Of a DNA stretch of 64,000 nucleotides, positions 10,980 through 64,000 are shown piece by piece. This DNA is from Paralichthys olivaceus. Lineage: Eukaryota; Chordata; Actinopteri; Pleuronectiformes; Paralichthyidae. Every line of letters starts with the position of its first letter. Positions within the stretch are counted from its first letter, which is position 1. Under the pieces are notes generated by a model. It saw nothing but the letters and a program-made list of their open reading frames with translations. It did not search any database and was not told the DNA's origin. The stretch is from NCBI RefSeq assembly GCF_024713975.1, contig NC_091099.1:116001-180000 (forward strand). Direction: 5' to 3'. The translations under genes were made by a program, and so were the position numbers.

Positions 10980-12640
10980 ATAATATTTTTGGAGACAGTG
11001 TGACCAGCTGTTATAACCAGGCTCAGAGAAACCCTGTGTGTGTGATTGTGTGTGTACTTCTATCTATAGTCATAAGTTGTTTATCTGGTCCTCACAAATT
11101 CAAAGGACTGTTTGAGGGTTAAAATTAGGTTTAGTTTAGGATTAGTTATTTAGTTGTGATGGTTAAGCTTCGGGTGAGGGGCTAGGGAACACGTGATGCT
11201 CATAGTCAGGATTCGGTGACCGGAGGATCTGGATTCATGATCCGACACCATCGATTAATTACTAAATACATGATTGTTAGTTTGTAAACCATAACCATCC
11301 TGTTGACATCTGGTTACATACCCTGAGCCAAATGCTGAATGTTTATTCAAGAGTCCATTTTAGTTATTGTAACACTATTGCAGCCAAGGTGACGTCTTCT
11401 TCAGACATATTAAAACTACAGAAAAAAGATAAGAAACGTATAAATGACGTTGTTTTGAGTTTTATAGAATGCCAGGGCGTCCGGACACTTGGATGGCACC
11501 ACAGGAGCAGTGTGGAGGCATGTTATATTTTTTCTTTAGTTGTATTGGATTTGGCTGCAACACTGTTTACCCCTGAGAATCAAGAAGTGTTTTGTGGACT
11601 AAAACACTTCTCCCCCTCCATCATAGTGGTGAGGAGATTATGAGGGAAGTTTCATTTTTCTGTGAACTATTCCTTTAAAGTAACAAAAGTAAAAGTGCAA
11701 AAAAAAAAATATTATATGACAGGATTCTCAGCACAGAAGAGGATTAACTCTGATGTCAGAGGGTCCCTGCATGTGGACACAGTGGAGGACAGGAATAGAA
11801 TCAGTCTTGAGGGAAGTAGCTTGGAGGACGTTGATGGTTTAGAGGTTCAGTCAGGGCAGAAGAGCTAAAGGGTTAGGGGAGCCTTCAAGGGAAGTGGAGC
11901 CTCGTGGGGGTGAGCTCTACAGGGAGGGAGAGGCTTTCTGTAAGTTCCTTGTTTACTTGTTTTGTTGTGGTTGTTATTTTGTTTATTGTCTATTTATCCC
12001 ATCTAGTTAAATTGGGAAAAGGTATAGTCGTAAGTGATGCATCAAAATTTTGTGCTGGTGCCCCTAAAATTTTCAGTAAGAAGCACAAGTGCTACTCGTG
12101 GAAAAAGTTAGTCTGGAGCCATGTACTCCGTAAAATACTTAAGAACCTCAAAATACTACATGTGTTATGAGGATTGATTTGTGTTGAGAAGTGATGAATA
12201 ATCAGAGTCTGTGGTTTAATGAGGTGATTACACATCACGAAAAAAATACATCAAGTTAACTTTCTGTAAAATCACATCTTTGAGGAACGTGTGATGAACG
12301 TGTGATGAATGTGTGATGAACATGTGATGAACATGTGATGAACATGTGATGACAGAATCATTTCATGTGTAAAATCTGGTTTCAGGTTGAAATGAGAGAA
12401 GGCTGCTCTGACATCTCACAGCCACATGGGGGCAGTAGATGATGATCAGTTTCTGTGATTCATCACATGTCAAACACATGATTGATAAAGATTGATAATC
12501 AAACATTATATTATATTATATTATATATACTCAGACAGGTATGAAACATGTACAGCTTATCATTAAAATGTAAAGAGGGAGGGATATAAAAATAGAATTG
12601 TTGTGTTTCTGTGAAGCTCCACATCTGTCGTCTTTAAATC
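10980..12640. other. Intergenic spacer and probable PTPRB 3' UTR
   Basis: Apart from the dispersed repeat at 11440-11685 and a short gtgatgaacat tandem run near 12290-12355, I see no gene. The part nearest 12642 should hold the PTPRB 3' UTR. A minus-strand ATTAAA-type signal occurs at 12215-12220, but its use is uncertain. Confidence 0.4.
11440..11685 (+). repeat. Dispersed fish repeat, copy 2
   Basis: Homologous to 5789-6066, with internal deletions. It ends in gtgaactattcctttaaag. It lies in the spacer between the FRS2 promoter region and the PTPRB 3' end. Confidence 0.7.
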
Positions 12641-12641
12641 T

Positions 12642-38098
<25,457 letters not shown>

Positions 38099-38099
38099 G

Positions 38100-38450
38100 T
38101 TTCAGAGTTTTTCACATGAAATGAAGCTTTGCAGGGAAACTGGTCTGAAACAGGAAACGGTCCGAGAGCTGCTTCCTTCTATTGTTTCACTGTGAAGGAA
38201 ATACCACAGTCCATCCCTGAAGAGGAGGAGACATTAACATGTTGATCACATGTTCATTACACACACACTTTATCATTTTTATCAGGCTATGAAACATCCC
38301 TCCATCTTGAGTGGTTCCCTGGCCTGATGGGCTATGAAGTTCTAGGTAAAGCCCTGAACCTCTGTAGATGTGGAGCAGTGGTTCCACTCTGACCTCCTGA
38401 GACCCGGCACCTGAGGGGAGTTGATGCAGATTCAGTGATGATGTTTTAGT
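38100..38450 (-). promoter_or_regulatory. Region expected to hold the PTPRB 5' UTR and promoter
   Basis: Sequence upstream of the PTPRB start on the minus strand. I see no CpG cluster or TATA box that would fix a start site. The placement is by position only. Confidence 0.25.
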
Positions 38451-38454
38451 GGAG

Positions 38455-39190
38455 CATTGTGGTGAAGGAGCAAAGACCTAGATTCAGTGGTGGACCTATA
38501 TTCAGAGCCTCACCATTCAAGTACAGAGGAAATCTGACCTCCACTTTGTTTACAGAACCCTGGAGAACGTTATCTCTAATCAGCTGTGAGAGTTTCAGCA
38601 TCAAGCTCCTCTCCTGTGGAATCATCTCAGGTTCAGTTCTGGAGGCAGACTCCCTCTCTACGTTTAAGATTCAAACTTCCTCCATGATGAAGGTTTAGTT
38701 AGAGCTGGTCCAGGTTTGTCTTAGACCTGCTCTAGTTCTGCTGCTGGAGGTCTAGAGGGTGGAGGACACAGGACACAGGAAGCTTCTCTTTCCTCTTCAT
38801 CACATTAATTTCTCATTCTATTTGTAAAGTGTCAATAATCATATATATTATGTCAAGGCTGTTTACATAGGAGGTCGATCTTTATTTATTATCATTATTA
38901 TTATATGAATCTTGACTGCTATCATTAATAACTTATTCTATAATTATCACTCGTTTTTAAACAACTAGTCAGAGCTGAAGCCTGAGGCTGCCCCCCCGAT
39001 CATTCGAGGCAGATGATGACTCCACTTTGACTCTGGTTCTTTCTTCTAGTTAAGAGTTTTCTCTCTCTGTCAGAGATGCTCATTGATGAACTGTTTTGAA
39101 CATTTTCAGGTCTTGACCTTCCGTTCTAAAGAGCCTTGAGATCATGTTTATTAGGATTTGATGTTATACAAATAAAATTGAATTGAAACT
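38455..39190 (+). mobile_element. Decayed LINE-like 3' fragment with ATTGA-type tail
   Basis: The part near 38540-38700 can be read as a broken C-terminal reverse-transcriptase-ORF tail (EADSLSTFK), a phrase common in fish LINEs. The right end gccttgagatcatgtttatt, then atacaaataaaattgaattg, is the typical 3' terminus of such elements. No intact ORF remains. Confidence 0.5.
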
Positions 39191-40330
39191 TAGAGAAACC
39201 AATTGTTCCCACAATGAGCAGCTCTGAGAGAAAAGAGCCAGACTCAATGTGGACGAGTTCCGTGCCCACCTCATCCACTTCTTCAGTGTTTATCGATACA
39301 GATCCAGGCAGCTTTTCTTCTGTATAAATAGTTGAAACATTAACACACATCTCCATTAATGTGACACATTTTCCTTTCTCTTCGTCCTGGGACGGATCCT
39401 CACAGACTATATAAATTAAAAAGAGAAAAAACACATTTCATTTATTCAGCCTCTTGTTTCCTGGTTAAAGTTTCTTCTGAACATTGGAGATAAACTCTGG
39501 TTGTTAAGAACTGATCTCACTTCAGCTTCACTCTTCACCTGGAGCTGATGGAGACTCTCAGTCACTTGTTCTCTCAGGAGATGAACCCACTCAGCAGAGA
39601 GAGAGAACAGACGCTCAGGGAGCGAAGGAGGAAACGTTCTCCATGTTCACACTCACACATCAGATCAAAAACCACTCAGACTCGTTTTGTTTAGAAAATA
39701 ATTTAATAACATTTGAATCCAACAGAAACACCAGCAGGAGGCGCTCTCCTCCTCGATTCTCTTTAATGATTTTATGGCAGAAACAAACCAAAAGGACAAA
39801 TTTCACATCGGATCACGTTGGTGAGTCACTTTTGTGTTTAAAGGTCGAAGCTGCCGCCGCTCAGCGTGGATCAGTCTCAGTCACTCACAGAAAATACTAT
39901 ACAGGCAGCAGCTGGATCAATAACCAATAATTACTTTGATCAGTTTAACAAAATAAAAGTCTTCTTTTTCCTCTGGGACACAAAAAAGACAACGTGCAGC
40001 AGTGGGGGGGTGGTGGTGGTGGTGGTGGTGTTGGTGGGGGTGGGGTCAAACACAGCCCCCCGCCCCCCCCCAGATGAGTTAAAATAAAAGGAGGGGAAAT
40101 GAATCCAAATGAAAAGAGAGAAACAGAAGAAGGGAGGACATGAAGAGAGACACCGTCCCTCTGCTAGATACTTACGTTCAGACATTATCTCGTCTCACGC
40201 CATGAGCACGGCAGACGTCCAGCAGGGGGCCGCCAAGTCTGTCTTACCTCGTCTGTCTCACTCAATCCTCTGCAGCCAATCAGCTGCTTTCTTTTTACTG
40301 TTGACGAAGAGAGTTCGTCACAGCTGATGA
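39190..40330. other. Intergenic spacer with G-rich tract, and probable ZFC3H1 3' UTR
   Basis: No convincing gene. A strongly G-rich run (ggggggtggtggtggtggtg, 40004-40045) and a C-rich run at 40057-40070 lie about 300 bp downstream of the ZFC3H1 stop. The last few hundred bases before 40333 should contain the ZFC3H1 3' UTR. Confidence 0.4.
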
Positions 40331-40332
40331 CA

Positions 40333-57404
<17,072 letters not shown>

Positions 57405-57627
57405 GTGGACTTAAGTCAGACGAACTGAGATCACCGGAGCCCAACGATCATTCCACCGATTCACAAACCGTCAAACCGTCAAACCGCCGCTGAAACAAAC
57501 CGAGAACAGGTTCGATCCTCCGGTCACCGTCGTCTTCTTCTTCCCTTCTTGTTCTGCTGCTGCTTCTTCTTCTCTGATTGTCAACTACCGCGAGACAACG
57601 CGAGACCTAACGAGACTGGAAGGAACC

Positions 57628-57725
57628 TACACACACACACAGACACACACACACTGACACACACAGACACACACACAGACACACACAGACACACACACAC
57701 AGACACACACAGACACACACGCACG

Positions 57726-57756
<31 letters not shown>

Positions 57757-57975
57757 ACACACAGACACACACACACACAGACACACACACACTGACACAC
57801 ACAGACACACACACACACACACACACAGACACAGACACACACACACACACACAGACACACACAGACACAGACACACACACACACACACACAGACACACAC
57901 ACACAGACACACACAGACACAAACACACACACACACATTATATATGTGTATACAACGTGTGTGTGTGTGTGTGAA
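57628..57975 (+). repeat. (CA)n/(CACAGA)n microsatellite between divergent genes
   Basis: About 350 bp of ac-rich simple repeat with regular agacac interruptions, sitting between the ZFC3H1 and TBC1D15 start codons. Confidence 0.95.
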
Positions 57976-58273
57976 ACCACTTCTTCCTCTCCAGAATAAT
58001 TATGGGTGCCTTACAGTATTTATATAGTTATTATTTGTAATTATTATTATTAGTTTTATGAATATAACATGAAGTAGAACACTTCGGTTGTATTTAATAA
58101 TTGATACTTTACTTCAGTAACACTTTAAATCCAGTATTGTTCTAATAAAATCTTATTTAAAGGTTTAAATGAATAAAAACGGAATCATTGATTAAATAAA
58201 CATGTGGGCGGAGCTCGGTACCGGAAGCTGACTTGTCCCTTTTGTTTTGGACGTTGACAGGCACGTGAGTTGC

Positions 58274-58281
58274 TGACGTCA
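58274..58281 (+). promoter_or_regulatory. CRE palindrome at the TBC1D15 promoter
   Basis: TGACGTCA lies 21 bp upstream of the TBC1D15 ATG, in a CpG-containing stretch. CREB/ATF sites at this distance usually mark TATA-less start regions. The motif is exact; its use is inferred. Confidence 0.5.
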
Positions 58282-58301
58282 TCAGGAGTCAGGGAGACAA
58301 C

Positions 58302-61300
58302 ATGGCGGCGGATTCGGTGCAGAAGGTAAGAACCTCTGTAACTCTCCCCCTCACTGGAACCGTTCACCGGACACAGCTGCCGGTTCACCGGACACACCTT
58401 CACCACACGATCCACCGTTAGCCGCCGTGCTAACCGAAGCTGCAGCGGACATAGAGGAGACGCAGTCGGCCGCTAGCTGCCGCCTTCAGCCGCATCTGTA
58501 CCCCGAGTGTCCGCGGACATGCTAACGGCTAACAGCGAAACACGGTTGTTGACAAGCCGCTGTTTGACGTCATTTTAACCACAGTCACATCTGTACAACA
58601 CCGGAACACACCGACGCTCACACCTGCTGACAGTCCTGCTCTCAGACCCAGGTTCTGAGGCTCAGGTCTGGTCCTCGGGTTCTGAGCCTCAGGTCTGGTC
58701 CTCGGGTTCTGAGCTTCAGGTCTGGTCCTCGGGTTCTGAGCCTCAGGTCTGGTCCTCGGGTTCTGAACTTAAGGTCTGGTCCTCGGGTTCTGAACTTCAG
58801 GTCTGGTCCTCGGGTTCTGAGCCTCAGGTCTGGTCCTCGGGTTCTGAGGCTCAGGTCTGGTCCTCGGGTTCTGAACTTCAGGTCTGGTCCTCGGGTTCTG
58901 AACTTCAGGTCTGGTCCTCGGGTTCTGAGGCTCAGGTCTGGTCCTCGGGTTCTGAACTTCAGGTCTGGTCCTCGGGTTCTGAGGCTCAGGTCTGGTCCTC
59001 GGGTTCTGAACTTCAGGTCTGGTCCTCGGGTTCTGAACCTGAGGTCTGGTCCTCGGGTTCTGAACTTCAGGTCTGGTCCTCGGGTTCTGAACTTCAGGTC
59101 TAGTCCTCGGGTTCTGAACTTCAGGTCTGGTCCTCGGGTTCTGAACTTCAGGTCTGGTCCTCGGGTTCTGAACTTCAGGTCTGGTCCTCGGGTTCTGAAC
59201 TTCAGGTCTAGTCCTCGGGTTCTGAACCTGAGGTCTGGTCCTCGGGTTCTGAACTTCAGGTCTGGTCCTCGGGTTCTGAGGCTCAGGTCTAGTCCTGTCA
59301 TCTCTTTCTTTAACTTTGTGAGACAAAGGTTTTTCTTAATCTTCTCTCTGACAATCATTAATGATGAGAACCATTAGACTGATATTTCTGAGTGTGTGTG
59401 ATTTGGTGCAGATTCAATTGAAGGGACTGATGTGTTCTGCTGAGTGACGAGGAGGAGGATCTCCTGTCTCCCTGCAGCTCATGTTGGAGCAGACACAATA
59501 AATCTCCCTGGTCTGACAGTCGTAGCTTTATCAGTAGCTGTTGTGTTGCTAATTGTTGGTTTGACTGGTGGAACCAGTTCCACACTGAAGTATTTGGACT
59601 GTGCAGCGGTCCACATCCATCTACCTGTCAAACCTGAGGCCTCTGGAGAGCAAGCGAATCCAGCTCCTGCAGCAGACACACAGTAAAATGTTTTCATTGA
59701 TGTTGCGGTTTAGGAAAAGTTTGGGCTGCGTAAGAGAGCTGATGTTTATCAGTGTGAGGCCACGTCAAAGACAGATTACAGGTCCAGACAACCTGCCGTC
59801 TGTGGTGACCAATCACAATTCACTGTGTACAGATAACGAGTATTGATCCAGATGTTTGACAAGTCATTGAGTGTTCTGGAATTGTCTTCAGCTGTTAAAC
59901 GTGATGCTGAGTTTGATCTTTTATGTAGATCACATTAGCTCAGACTGCACAGGGGGGAAAAGTGATGTAATGTAAGTTGACGTAACGTGATGTAAAATCT
60001 GTCACACAGGTTCTGTTTGAACATGAAGGCGTCTTCATTCATCCCAGCAGTGAGGAAGATGTCATCGAGCTGGATTTACTCGTCTCAGGGTCACTTCGAA
60101 TTGTTGACAAGGTGAGACTCAGGTCAACTGATCCGTGACGTTAGCGTGTTTTGTAGATCTGCCCCTCCAAAAAAACGTACATATGCACTCCTGTAACTTT
60201 CACCAGCAAATAATAAAGATTTGCGGTGATGACATTAATGAGCTCAACCACTAAGAAAACATCACATGACCGTGGTATTCCAGTTACCGTCACAGTCCTA
60301 CGTGTTCATTCATCACATATGGTCACATATGGCTCATCTCAGTACTGACTCATCTGTTCTTTGTGACTGTGAGATGCTGACCAACTGATATTCTCTGATC
60401 AGACGACTCTAAAGTTTTATTGATTATCAATCAACTGTTTCATTAATGTGTAATAAACATGTTCACTGTGTGTGTGGAATGAGCACATCTGTCTCCGCTC
60501 TGTCAGGATGGAGACGTCATGGTGGAGTACAGACCGTTGGAAGAAGCTGTGGACCCGTCCAACATGCTGTGTGCTGGAAAGGTTTGTCATGACTCAGCAA
60601 CTTCTTCAGTCTGAGTCAAACCAGCTCACCACATGTCACGTTACTACATCATCATCTCTTCCATGACCTCTGACCTGTCACAGCTGTAGCTCCAACTGCC
60701 GAAAAACGACAGCGACTCTGACACATTTACATTTTGAAAGTAAATCCACCTCCGTCCACACTGACACACTTTAAAACACACAGGTCACATGACCAGACAC
60801 GTACACTGGTCATGTGATGTAAACAGGAAGTAGATTGTCTCTGCAGTTGGTTGCTTAGTAACAGAACCTCCTCTGAAGGAGGAGCAGTGATGGTGAAAGT
60901 CAGAGCAGGGATTTATTTTCTCTGAGCGACGACGAGGTGGAACGGTTCCTGACAGGAAGCGTTAGCGACGCTTTGTCTTCACCGCTGGTGGTCGAGTCAT
61001 GTGACTGAGAAGAGAACGTGGGCGTCATCGTTTACAAACATTGTAATTGTGTTTCTCTTTAGACTAAAACACACCCCCAAGAGTTTTCAAACTAAAACAA
61101 GACCAGTTTACACAAGTCTTTGATCTAGAGGCTTTAGTGTGGATGCCAGGTGTAACCATGGCAACAGGGATGCGTTTTAAACTGAAACATGTCAGTGTGG
61201 GTGGAGCCTCAGGCCCCATTCTCACCAGGTGTTCCCACCTGTCTCAGGTGATGTGATCTCCAGAGTTCAGCTCTGAGATCAGGTTTGAAACGTGTCCACA

Positions 61301-63582
61301 TACTTTAGTCAGCGTGGATGTGTCCTGATCAGCAGGTGTGTATTTATGACAGGTGAGTGACGGGTGTGTTTGTTCAGGACTCCAGCTCAGTGATGGAGTG
61401 GGCTCAGTGTTCGGGGGAGCGGTGTCACCAGCAGTTGGAAACCCAGCAGAGCTACGAGACGGAGTGGGACATGGTCAATGCTGCGTCGTTCAGGAGGAAA
61501 CCCTGCGCCAACGGAGAAGGTGACTTCATGGCTCCACATGTGTGGAGATGTTCCTGTGAACAGGAGAACTGTTTCATTACATTCACTCCAGAAGAAACAT
61601 GTGACCCTTCAGATTACTGATTATTGATTACTGATGGATTGCTGATATTTAGATACTGACAATGATATTTATGGGTTTTTCAGTTTGACAGAACTGAATA
61701 ACAGCTGACAGCTTGTTTTAGTGCTCTTACTTTGAAAGTAATGCTGATGTTGCTGTGTGTTTCCTGTGCGTTGTCTTTCAGGCTCTCTAAACCACAGCCA
61801 CGAGAGGAGCAGGGGTGCGTTCAGCTTCAGTGTCGGTGACCTCAGCTCCGTCACAGTGAAGGATGAAGGTTGGACCTTCCTCATCTTCAAACTGAAGGAG
61901 TCCTCCCCACCCCTCCCTGCTCTGCACTTCCACCAGGGTGGCAGCAGAGAGTTCCTGGACAGCTTGGGAAGATTTGCACTGCTTAGCGAGTAAGTCAGTA
62001 GCCCGTCGCCAAAGAAAGGCATTATGGGATGAAAGAAAATCAGAGAGGACGACTGAAGCTGAGTCCGAATGAGAAGAAAATATTTTTCACTCCATCATCA
62101 GTCCTTTAATTTCAATCTGCACCAAATGACACATATTTATAAATATCAGCCTGATTGTTTTCATCATTAATTATCCTCTGAGGAATAAGTAAAAATGTAA
62201 AAAAACATTTTATCTCACAATATGAAAGAAAGAGACAAAAAGATTCAAATCCAAATATCCAGACCATGTCTTCCACCAGGTTTACAGGGCATCTGTTCAT
62301 CCAGCTCACAAACAAACAGTCGAAACATAACCTCCATAATGGATTTTTAAGTTTTTATAGTTGTTTCCAGATATGTCCTGCAGAGGAACTCCAGAGAACT
62401 GGATCCGCAGGATCTCTTCCACACATGAACAACATAGCAGTAGATTCTTGGCTCAGACACGTTCACTCCAACGACAAATACTCGCAAGATTCAGGTGAGG
62501 AGCAGCAGGCAGAGACAGGAAGTGATGGTTTTATATACATCGTCACAGGCATCTGCTCTTATCACCACAACCTCTCTTGATTTCAGTGTCTTCTACGTGT
62601 GTGACTCACCAGGACACTGTTTGTTTTGCATCATCTTTGCGTCCCTCCACTCGCTCGCTATGAACCCTGCTGTGTTCTCACATTGATTTCCTCTGACTTT
62701 ATACCAGGGCGCCAGGCGGAGAAAGTCTGCAGAAACTGTGGACGCTCTGACTCTGACATTTGAGTTTGAGAAGATTAAGATTCCTCTATATGGTCCCACA
62801 CACAGCAACATGCGAACATGGGGAAATATGACCTCTGTATTTAACCCATCCGTGTGAACGGAACACAATCCACACAGTGACCACACACTGAACAGTGGGC
62901 AGCCATGAAGGCGCCTGGGGAGCAATTGGGGGGTTCGGTGCTCAAGGGTACCTCGGCAGTGCCCAGGAGGTGAACTGGCACCTCTCCAACTTCCTTCCAT
63001 GTTGGACTTGAACTGGCCACCCTCCGGTTCCCAAGCCAAGTCTCTATGGACTGAGCACTGCCTCCTTCTCTTGCTTATGAGTCAACAGTGACTCACATTA
63101 ACTCCACATGCACAGTTTGACTTGTCTTGTCTTCTAACTGAATCGGTTCAGCTTCACCTGGGAATGTTGTCAGGTGATTGTTGTGTGTTTTGTGTTGTAG
63201 GGCTCCAGATGATGATGCGTGTCTGCTGGTCAGCACAACAAACAAGGCTCTGTCTCAGTCCTTTGAGAACCTTCTGGAAGACAACAACTTCGGCCTTGTT
63301 AACGTGAGAAACACGATTTTCTTTTCCTGTCATACATTTTCCCTCCTTGTGGACTTTGATGTAACTTTTTCTCTTGACCTCGGGCAGAAGTTCAGAAAAG
63401 ACCCATACGTGACCACGCTGGGCGGCTTCTCCAAAGTCACCAACTACATATTTGATGCTTTTCGTGGGACAGAGGAGCAGCACCAGCGCCCCCCAGAGGA
63501 GGTGGCTGACCTGCTGGGTGAAGTCATCCCAGGACTGGAGATCAACCAGCAGGAGGAGCCAGGCTTCGAGGTCATCACCAGG
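58302..63582 (+). CDS. tbc1d15: TBC1D15, Rab GTPase-activating protein (N-terminal part; gene runs off the right edge)
   Basis: Seven coding exons: 58302-58325, 60010-60111, 60507-60581, 61378-61519, 61782-61989, 63201-63303 and 63388-63582. They join in frame to 849 nt (283 residues) without a stop. Matches to human TBC1D15 include EHEGVFIHPSS, EYRPLEEA, KDSSSVMEW, YETEWDMVNAASFRRKP, PALHFHQGG, LSQSFENLL, GFSKVTNYIFD and GLEINQQEEPGFEVITR. This is the conserved regulatory N-terminus (DUF3548-type) that precedes the TBC catalytic domain, which lies outside the window. TBC1D15 inactivates RAB7 and is recruited by FIS1 to mitochondria to control mitophagy and lysosome contacts. The ATG in acaacATGGCGGCG begins the reading frame MAADSVQK. 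Confidence 0.93.
58640..59295 (+). repeat. 27-bp minisatellite in TBC1D15 intron 1
   Basis: About 24 tandem copies of ggttctgaacttcaggtctg plus gtcctcg, with variants gcctcagg, ggctcagg and acctgagg. Both minus-strand 185- and 238-codon frames (QNPRTRPEV and RTRGPDLKF repeats) are artefacts of the 27-bp unit. Confidence 0.95.
59300..60005. other. TBC1D15 intron 1 remainder
   Basis: Unique sequence without a recognisable gene. A short plus-strand frame near 59480-59690 looks hydrophobic (LTVVALSVAVVLLIVGLTGG), but it lacks conserved motifs, so it is not called. Confidence 0.4.
62745..63065 (-). mobile_element. tRNA-derived SINE, longest copy (copy 4)
   Basis: On the minus strand it starts ggaggcagtgctcagtccat and continues through accggagggtggccagttca (B-box region) and cttgagcaccgaacccccca. 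A further 3' body (cactgttcagtgtgtggtca and accgtccacac-like text) reaches about 62745, which is missing from the other copies. It lies in the TBC1D15 intron before exon 63201-63303. Confidence 0.75.
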
Positions 63583-64000
63583 GTGAGAGGTCATCATCTC
63601 TGTCACGTTGCCTTTTCAGAACAAAAGTTCTGATTTCAGACTTTGAGTTACATTTACCTCCTGGTGTCTGGCTGCAGTATGGGTCATAACCCCTCCTCCA
63701 TGTTGGGACAGGGACCAAAATAAATGTTTGTCCAAGATGGTTTCTGTCATTTCAGGTCGTTCTTATCACACTGATGTTTGTTCATGTCTCTGAACGGTTT
63801 GTGTTTTATTGGTTATTTGATGATACGAAAACACGCTGAGACGTCATGATTGGTCAAGAGCATGTATGGGCGGGACCTTAATACCACACATCCACAGTCA
63901 CAACTGCACAGACTGACTGACAATGACGTCATCACCACAAGATGGCAGCGTTCAAATCTGAGATATTTAACTTAATTTAATGAATTAATTCATTAATGAG

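Noticed and set aside
39126-39434. 102-codon minus-strand frame near the LINE-like tail
   Set aside because: Overlaps the 3' end of a dispersed element. No recognisable domain.
57549-57980. Frames of 109-141 codons in the CA microsatellite (VCVCVC, THTDTH)
   Set aside because: Pure simple-repeat translations on both strands.
58642-59358. 238-codon and 185-codon minus-strand frames
   Set aside because: 27-bp minisatellite in TBC1D15 intron 1, with identical 9-residue repeats in two frames.
59444-59697. Short hydrophobic plus-strand frame and overlapping minus frame
   Set aside because: Could mimic a membrane segment, but there is no conserved partner sequence or splice sites in TBC1D15.

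Overview
The window is eukaryotic and almost certainly from a ray-finned (teleost) fish. Genes are split into many short exons with GT-AG introns. Introns are full of (CA)n, (CT)n and minisatellite arrays plus small DNA transposons and tRNA-derived SINEs of the kind common in fish. Every gene recognised has a clear vertebrate orthologue. There are no bacterial features such as operons, ribosome binding sites or CRISPR.

Layout, left to right: (1) 383-1924, minus strand: the first two coding exons of NUP160 (nuclear pore Y-complex); the rest lies beyond the left edge. (2) 2921-5197, minus: complete FRS2 (FGF-receptor docking protein), with a non-coding 5' exon at 5308-5375 and a candidate GC-rich promoter near 8.4-9.0 kb. 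(3) 12642-38098, minus: complete PTPRB (VE-PTP, receptor tyrosine phosphatase beta), modelled here as 33 exons and about 2962 codons. (4) 40333-57404, minus: complete ZFC3H1 (nuclear RNA-exosome PAXT connection factor), 35 exons, about 2073 codons. (5) 58302-63582, plus: the first seven exons of TBC1D15 (Rab7 GTPase-activating protein), running off the right edge. Both complete large models stay in frame through all splice junctions, which is strong support for the exon boundaries. FRS2, PTPRB, ZFC3H1 and TBC1D15 are all on human 12q15-q21, so most of this is conserved synteny. NUP160 is the odd neighbour: in human it sits beside PTPRJ, the paralogue of PTPRB.

The genes do not form one pathway. 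FRS2 and PTPRB both act at the plasma membrane in growth-factor and endothelial signalling. NUP160 and ZFC3H1 act in the nucleus (pore, RNA decay). TBC1D15 acts on late endosomes and mitochondria.

The most unusual content is in and around PTPRB. Its N-terminus is predicted to carry a ricin-type (R-type) lectin domain, then an exon of about 860 codons encoding a histidine-rich, Ser/Thr-rich mucin-like stalk made of 15-bp (5-residue) repeats, before the usual 17 fibronectin type III domains. An 18-nt microexon lies just inside the membrane. The splice donor of the exon carrying the first part of the catalytic HCxxGxxR motif has been amplified as a 21-bp tandem repeat, giving ten decoy donors. 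Intron 1 is about 96% minisatellite. Elsewhere the window has at least ten other minisatellites, a pogo-like transposon remnant nested inside a TTAA-flanked MITE, and a hAT-type MITE with a perfect 8-bp target duplication.
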